Assembly: GCA_017618935.1 (NCBI GenBank)
Contig: JAFZTG010000133.1
Location: forward strand, 1-26,437
Length of the DNA stretch: 26,437 bases
Reading direction: 5' to 3'
From: Bacteroidales bacterium
GTDB lineage: Bacteria > Bacteroidota > Bacteroidia > Bacteroidales > UBA1715
Shown: in pieces, positions 24,101 to 26,437 of the stretch
Layout: every line of letters starts with the position of its first letter
Numbering within the stretch: the stretch's first letter is position 1
Position numbers and translations under genes: made by a program
Notes under the pieces: generated by a model
The model's database searches: none
The model's input: the letters and a program-made list of their open reading frames with translations, nothing else
Told to the model about the DNA's origin: nothing

Positions 24101-25403
24101 AAATCGCCTTCATGTCCTGACCACCAATGTCAAGAATGAACGAAACCTCGGGTTCTATCTTCTGAGCCGCCGTCGTATGAGCGATTGTCTCCACAATGCC
24201 TTCGTCCATATTGAATGCGGCACGGATAAGGTCTTCGCCGTAACCAGTCACCGCTGAGCGAAGTACGTTGATTGACGTACATCCCAAATCGGCGCAACAC
24301 GCCTCCAAACCAGTATTGACAGCAAGAATCGGATTTCCTTTGTTCGTATCGTAGTGCGAAGCAATCAGTTTTCCGTCTTTGTCGAGAAGCACGACTTTTG
24401 TCGTGGTGGAACCACTGTCAATGCCCAAGAACACGTCAACGGATTCTTGTCCCGCCTCTATTTTTGTTTCAGGAATATTGACAATTCTTCGGTATTCATT
24501 CCATCCTTGAAAATCCTCTTCGTTGATAAACAACGGTTCCAGACGATTCTTGACAGAGATATTAGAGATTTGAGTAATATCGTTGTACAAAGTCTGTACG
24601 TCATATTCCTTTTCCTCGGCTTCTGCTGCAAGAGCAGCACCCCATGCAGGGAAAAGTTGGCTGTTTTGAGGAGAAAACGCATTTTCTTCCGTGCATCCAA
24701 TCAATTCGCGCAACATTTTCTGCAAAGCGGGAATGTACGTGAGAGGCCCGCCAATAAATAGTACGGTAGGTTTTATGTCGATTCCTCGAGAAAGAGCGTT
24801 GATAACTTGCAATGCAACCGCATGGAAACACGACGCCGCAATGTCGCTTACGGGAACTTTGCGAGCAATAAGATTCTGAACGTCAGTTTTCGCAAACACG
24901 CCACAGCGAGAAGCAATTGTGTATATCTGAGTTGACTCTTCAGCCAGTTTGTTCAAATCCTTCGTCTCCACGTTCAACAGCGTGGCTATTTGGTCGATGA
25001 ACGCACCTGTACCACCGGCACAACTACCGTTCATACGAATGTCGGGAGATTTACCTTCTTCGTAAAAAATGATTTTTGCATCCTCGCCGCCAATATCAAC
25101 GAGCGTGCGGACATCCTTGAAATTCTTCTGAATCACCTCGGAAGCGGCAATCACCTCCTGTACGAACGGAAGATTCTTTTGTTCCGCAATACCCATCGCC
25201 GCGCTACCCGTCAGGCAGATCTTGATTTTTTCTTCCTTCGGAAATTGCTCCTTGATTTTATCAAGAATGGCAAGAATACTTTCTTTAATTTTTGTATTGT
25301 GTCGTTCGTACGACGAATATATAATTTCTCCACAACGCGTCACGACTGCTTTTGCAGTGGTTGATCCTATATCGATTCCTAAATGTAATTTCTCTGTATT
25401 CAT
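21132..25403 (-). CDS. Large BcrAD/BadFG-type ATPase with DUF2229-like region (2-hydroxyacyl-CoA dehydratase activase-related)
   Basis: The protein has 1,423 residues. Two ASKHA-type ATPase domains occur in tandem. The first has GIDIGSTTAK (9-18), DIGGEDAK (103-110), GSCAGGTGAF (126-135) and SRCGVF (165-170). The second has GIDSGSTTTK (327-336), DIGGQDMK (425-432), ACSSGCGSF (449-457) and SRCTVF (487-492). Cys128, Cys167, Cys450 and Cys489 are where dimeric activators bind a [4Fe-4S] cluster. A CHGCSNSC motif (613-620) and Cys639 follow. The rest matches the DUF2229-type and HgdB-like C-terminal region. Related activators fire electrons into 2-hydroxyacyl-CoA dehydratases; the role of this fused form is unknown. 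The upstream TetR gene probably shares its transcript. Confidence 0.9.
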   Translation of the reverse strand: MNTEKLHLGIDIGSTTAKAVVTRCGEIIYSSYERHNTKIKESILAILDKIKEQFPKEEKIKICLTGSAAMGIAEQKNLPFVQEVIAASEVIQKNFKDVRTLVDIGGEDAKIIFYEEGKSPDIRMNGSCAGGTGAFIDQIATLLNVETKDLNKLAEESTQIYTIASRCGVFAKTDVQNLIARKVPVSDIAASCFHAVALQVINALSRGIDIKPTVLFIGGPLTYIPALQKMLRELIGCTEENAFSPQNSQLFPAWGAALAAEAEEKEYDVQTLYNDITQISNISVKNRLEPLFINEEDFQGWNEYRRIVNIPETKIEAGQESVDVFLGIDSGSTTTKVVLLDKDGKLIASHYDTNKGNPILAVNTGLEACCADLGCTSINVLRSAVTGYGEDLIRAAFNMDEGIVETIAHTTAAQKIEPEVSFILDIGGQDMKAIFIKNGKIQNVEINEACSSGCGSFIQNFAQTLNHTAESFGKLACTAPKPCDLGSRCTVFMNSQVKQALREGAETSEIAAGLAYSVIKNALFKVLQIKNMNVLGEKILVQGGTFKNPSIFRAMEKLTGKTIYSSNKPELMGALGAAYYAQTRYNNEQCPSIFIGYDNRQEALSYTTRQINCHGCSNSCLVTKFTFTNKAVHYSGNKCEKIFTSKGNTAERGENLYEFKYDLLFNRDMNALNDVKNIKIGVPRILGMYANFPFWNTLFTHSGLDVVLSDESTTKTYEKGQGTIMADNICFPAKIAHGHIFNLVDKGVDRIFYPLAIYEENEYKESKNSYNCPVVSSYAEVLDSAIPPEKRNNIPFDKPVITFRDDKLLRKSCWAYIKQFGVKARTFENAFDEALREQKRYREQYKKKGFRILERAKQENRPIIMLAARPYHTDHLVHQKTSQILAELGASVVTEEIVTNIQGLSLKDYLHVAQWTYPNRIMRAAQWVINNDEYDIHFVQMNSFGCGPDSFLSDEIKEFFEQAKKSYTFIRVDEINSTGSMRLRLRSLIETIRLGGGRSGEAGSRVLKKTPPFREEDKKRKILAPFFTKFVSPLIPAIFEYLGYEMETLPVSDKESVNVGLTYSNNEICFPATLVIGDVIKALKSGKYDLDKTAVIMTQTGGQCRASNYIALIRKAILNSGIDNVPVISLATGGTQDNDQPGFELAWTKVVKLILSVALFSDVLSRMHYATIVREKVEGGTEKLTQSYLENAAELTKRNDHVGVLKLLKRAVEDYNNLAKDNCPRPQIGIVGEIYLKYNPYANMHVADWLISQGIEPRFPDLMDFFTQEFINLKVNTKHNLRTTSLGTKLFADYLRLRYDRFEKKVEAIASKFKYYRPKHTIDMEAKNAEQVLSLVNQFGEGWLIPAEIVSFSQEGVNNIVSLQPFGCIANHIISKGIEKRIKTLYPKTSLLFLDFDGNTSEVNVYNRLHFLAQNAKNEFGIS

Positions 25404-25410
25404 ATCGGTG

Positions 25411-25418
25411 CAAAGGTA
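25411..25418 (-). promoter_or_regulatory. -7 promoter-like element between TetR and activase genes
   Basis: Minus-strand TACCTTTG is an exact TAnnTTTG match, 7 bases upstream of the activase ATG. That is too close for a normal leader unless the message is near-leaderless. The activase may instead be read through from the TetR gene. Confidence 0.28.
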
Positions 25419-25451
25419 ATAATTGTTTTACAAACTGATTGCGGTTGAGTA

Positions 25452-26045
25452 TTAAAGATTGAACATTGCATATATCCAATTGGGAATTTCCTTTTTTCTA
25501 TGATTCAAAAGTGCCACATAGCCGTCGTAATCAACTTTGCAGACATTTTTTATAATCACATTCCCGATAAACGGAAACACTATGAGCGACAGAAGGTTTA
25601 TGAAAATTTGATCAACATCTTGAGACGTTTTTCCTAAATCTTTCAGCTGTTTTTCGAAAAAACTATTCTTGATTATGTTGCTCGGATTCAGTTTTTGAAG
25701 AATAAAATCGGGATTTTTTTGCGTTTCAAGAAACATAAACATTGGCAAATCAGGTTCTTGCATAAAAATTGAAAAATAGTTGTTCGTGAGAGTTTCAATT
25801 TTTTCTCTGACCGACGTATTTGAATCGTTTGTTATACCAATAATCGCGTTTCGGAACGACAGGATGGAATCACCCATTATTTCCTCGAACAAAGATTCCT
25901 TGCTTCTATAATAATAATTGATAAGAGCAAGGTTTACGCCCGCTTCTTCGGCAATGTCCCTTGTCCGTGCCGCATCGTATCCTTTGGCTTGAAACACCTT
26001 TCGTGCCGCATCTTTAATTTTCTGTTCAGCGAATGAATTGCTCAT
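25452..26045 (-). CDS. TetR/AcrR-family transcriptional regulator
   Basis: The protein has 197 residues. Residues about 8-55 form the TetR DNA-binding domain: AARKVFQAKGYDAARTRDIAEEAGV then LALINYYYRSKESLF, with the HTH at about 28-47. The C-terminal ligand-binding part is mostly helical and has no recognisable ligand signature. It starts near a 31-bp palindrome, a probable autoregulatory operator. It is 48 bases upstream of the activase on the same strand, so it likely controls itself and the activase. The effector might be an acyl-CoA or similar, which is speculative. Confidence 0.87.
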   Translation of the reverse strand: MSNSFAEQKIKDAARKVFQAKGYDAARTRDIAEEAGVNLALINYYYRSKESLFEEIMGDSILSFRNAIIGITNDSNTSVREKIETLTNNYFSIFMQEPDLPMFMFLETQKNPDFILQKLNPSNIIKNSFFEKQLKDLGKTSQDVDQIFINLLSLIVFPFIGNVIIKNVCKVDYDGYVALLNHRKKEIPNWIYAMFNL

Positions 26046-26060
26046 TGTTTATTTTTTTTG

Positions 26061-26068
26061 CAAATATA
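26061..26068 (-). promoter_or_regulatory. -7 promoter element of the TetR gene
   Basis: Minus-strand TATATTTG matches TAnnTTTG exactly, 15 bases before the ATG at 26045. The palindrome at 26075-26105 lies just upstream, where repressor binding would block polymerase. Confidence 0.42.
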
Positions 26069-26074
26069 TAAAAA

Positions 26075-26105
26075 TTTAATCATTTGTTTAAAACAAGTGA
26101 TTAAA
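26075..26105. promoter_or_regulatory. Candidate TetR operator: 31-bp near-perfect palindrome
   Basis: Arms TTTAATCATTTGTTT (26075-26089) and AAACAAGTGATTAAA (26091-26105) are reverse complements with one mismatched pair around the central base. The element sits just upstream of the TetR gene's -7 box and its length suits two TetR half-sites. It matches no gene and is the clearest regulatory palindrome in the window. Confidence 0.7.
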
Positions 26106-26152
26106 ATAAAAAAGAAATGGAACAAAATAGATTTGCTATATCTGTCATCTTA

Positions 26153-26258
26153 GACAGACAGTAACAGAGGATTTTAAAAAACTTATGCTCGCAGCGGCTG
26201 GATTGCAAATCCAGCCGAACAAAGTTTTTCTATTGATGTTGACAGAAAGCAACAGAGA
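26153..26258. repeat. 18-bp imperfect direct repeats flanking a palindromic element
   Basis: GACAGACAGTAACAGAGG (26153-26170) and GACAGAAAGCAACAGAGA (26241-26258) differ at three bases. They flank the palindrome at 26195-26217 and the second copy meets the duplication junction at 26256. This could be a small non-autonomous element or coincidence. Confidence 0.4.
26195..26217. repeat. REP-like palindrome
   Basis: CGGCTGGATT (26195-26204) and AATCCAGCCG (26208-26217) are perfect reverse complements across GCA. Such GC-rich arms in an AT-rich spacer suggest an interspersed palindrome. It may also act as a stop for the truncated activase copy. Confidence 0.6.
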
Positions 26259-26437
26259 ACACGTCAACGGAGTCTTGTTCCGCCTCTATTTTTGTCTCAG
26301 GAATATTGACAATTCTTCGGTATTCATTCCATCCTTGAAAATCCTCTTCGTTGATAAATAACGGTTCCAGACGATTCTTGACAGAGATATTAGAGATTTG
26401 AGTAATATCGTTGTACAAAGTCTGTACGCCATATTCC
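26230..26437 (-). CDS. Truncated second copy of the activase (5' end outside window)
   Basis: Read on the minus strand, this open frame runs in from the window edge and encodes a copy of residues 266-325 of the activase, from EYGVQTLYNDITQIS to QDSVDVF. It then departs into SVAFCQHQ and stops. At DNA level 26256-26437 matches 24428-24609 with about five differences in 182 bases and no gaps. It covers the linker after the first ATPase domain, so the second ATPase domain, DUF2229-like part and C terminus are missing. The full gene may be a stand-alone first ATPase domain or a pseudogene; only the 3' end is visible. Confidence 0.75.
   Translation of the reverse strand, partial: EYGVQTLYNDITQISNISVKNRLEPLFINEEDFQGWNEYRRIVNIPETKIEAEQDSVDVFSVAFCQHQ

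Noticed and set aside
23637..24257. 206-codon plus-strand frame opposite the activase
   Set aside because: Antisense to conserved ATPase motifs; no domain signature.

Overview
The window looks like a chromosomal segment of a Bacteroidota member, most likely Bacteroidales. This is inferred from its AT-rich spacers, the many sites upstream of genes that match the Bacteroidota -7 promoter element TAnnTTTG, and typical family versions: a fused two-Gate-domain nucleoside-recognition protein, a PurF-like protein beginning MGGFFG, a roughly 1,400-residue BcrAD/BadFG-type activase, WG-repeat secreted proteins and a SpmAB-like carrier. No rRNA, tRNA, CRISPR array, transposase or phage gene was seen. 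No gap lacking any gene or gene remnant exceeds 300 bases.

Layout. 1-1548 (+): 3' end of pgi, a palindromic terminator, and a membrane-anchored metallophosphoesterase. 1569-4009 (-): a compact operon plsC-like > AMP-dependent acyl ligase > acyl carrier protein, which looks like a self-contained acyl activation and transfer cassette. 4192-7490 (+): a membrane family 2 glycosyltransferase, the two-Gate-domain membrane protein, and a membrane protein with a degenerate receiver-like domain. 7618-10959 (-): a PurF-like amidophosphoribosyltransferase lacking the catalytic N-terminal Cys, then a long-chain acyl-CoA synthetase. 11121-14675 (-): recA, a DbpA-type DEAD-box helicase and a small secreted two-repeat protein.

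14783-20252 (-) is the accessory-looking part: a lipoprotein, then a tightly packed operon (gaps of 9, 6 and 1 nt) of secreted proteins. Two are full-length paralogues sharing a 35-residue block with identical protein but 14 synonymous DNA differences. One is a ten-unit WG-repeat protein. The last is a truncated copy of the WG gene's leader. 20400-21107 (+) is a membrane-anchored lysozyme-like protein.

21132-26437 (-): a 1,423-residue double activase with a TetR-family gene immediately upstream and a 31-bp near-perfect palindrome in front of that gene (probable operator). At the window edge lies a second, truncated copy of part of the activase, about 97% identical at DNA level, next to a palindromic repeat.

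Most genes are housekeeping or common Bacteroidota families. The less ordinary parts are the dedicated ACP/ligase/acyltransferase cassette, the Cys-less PurF-like enzyme, the secreted paralogue operon and the activase duplication. All functional statements rest on motif recognition by eye; no database search was run.
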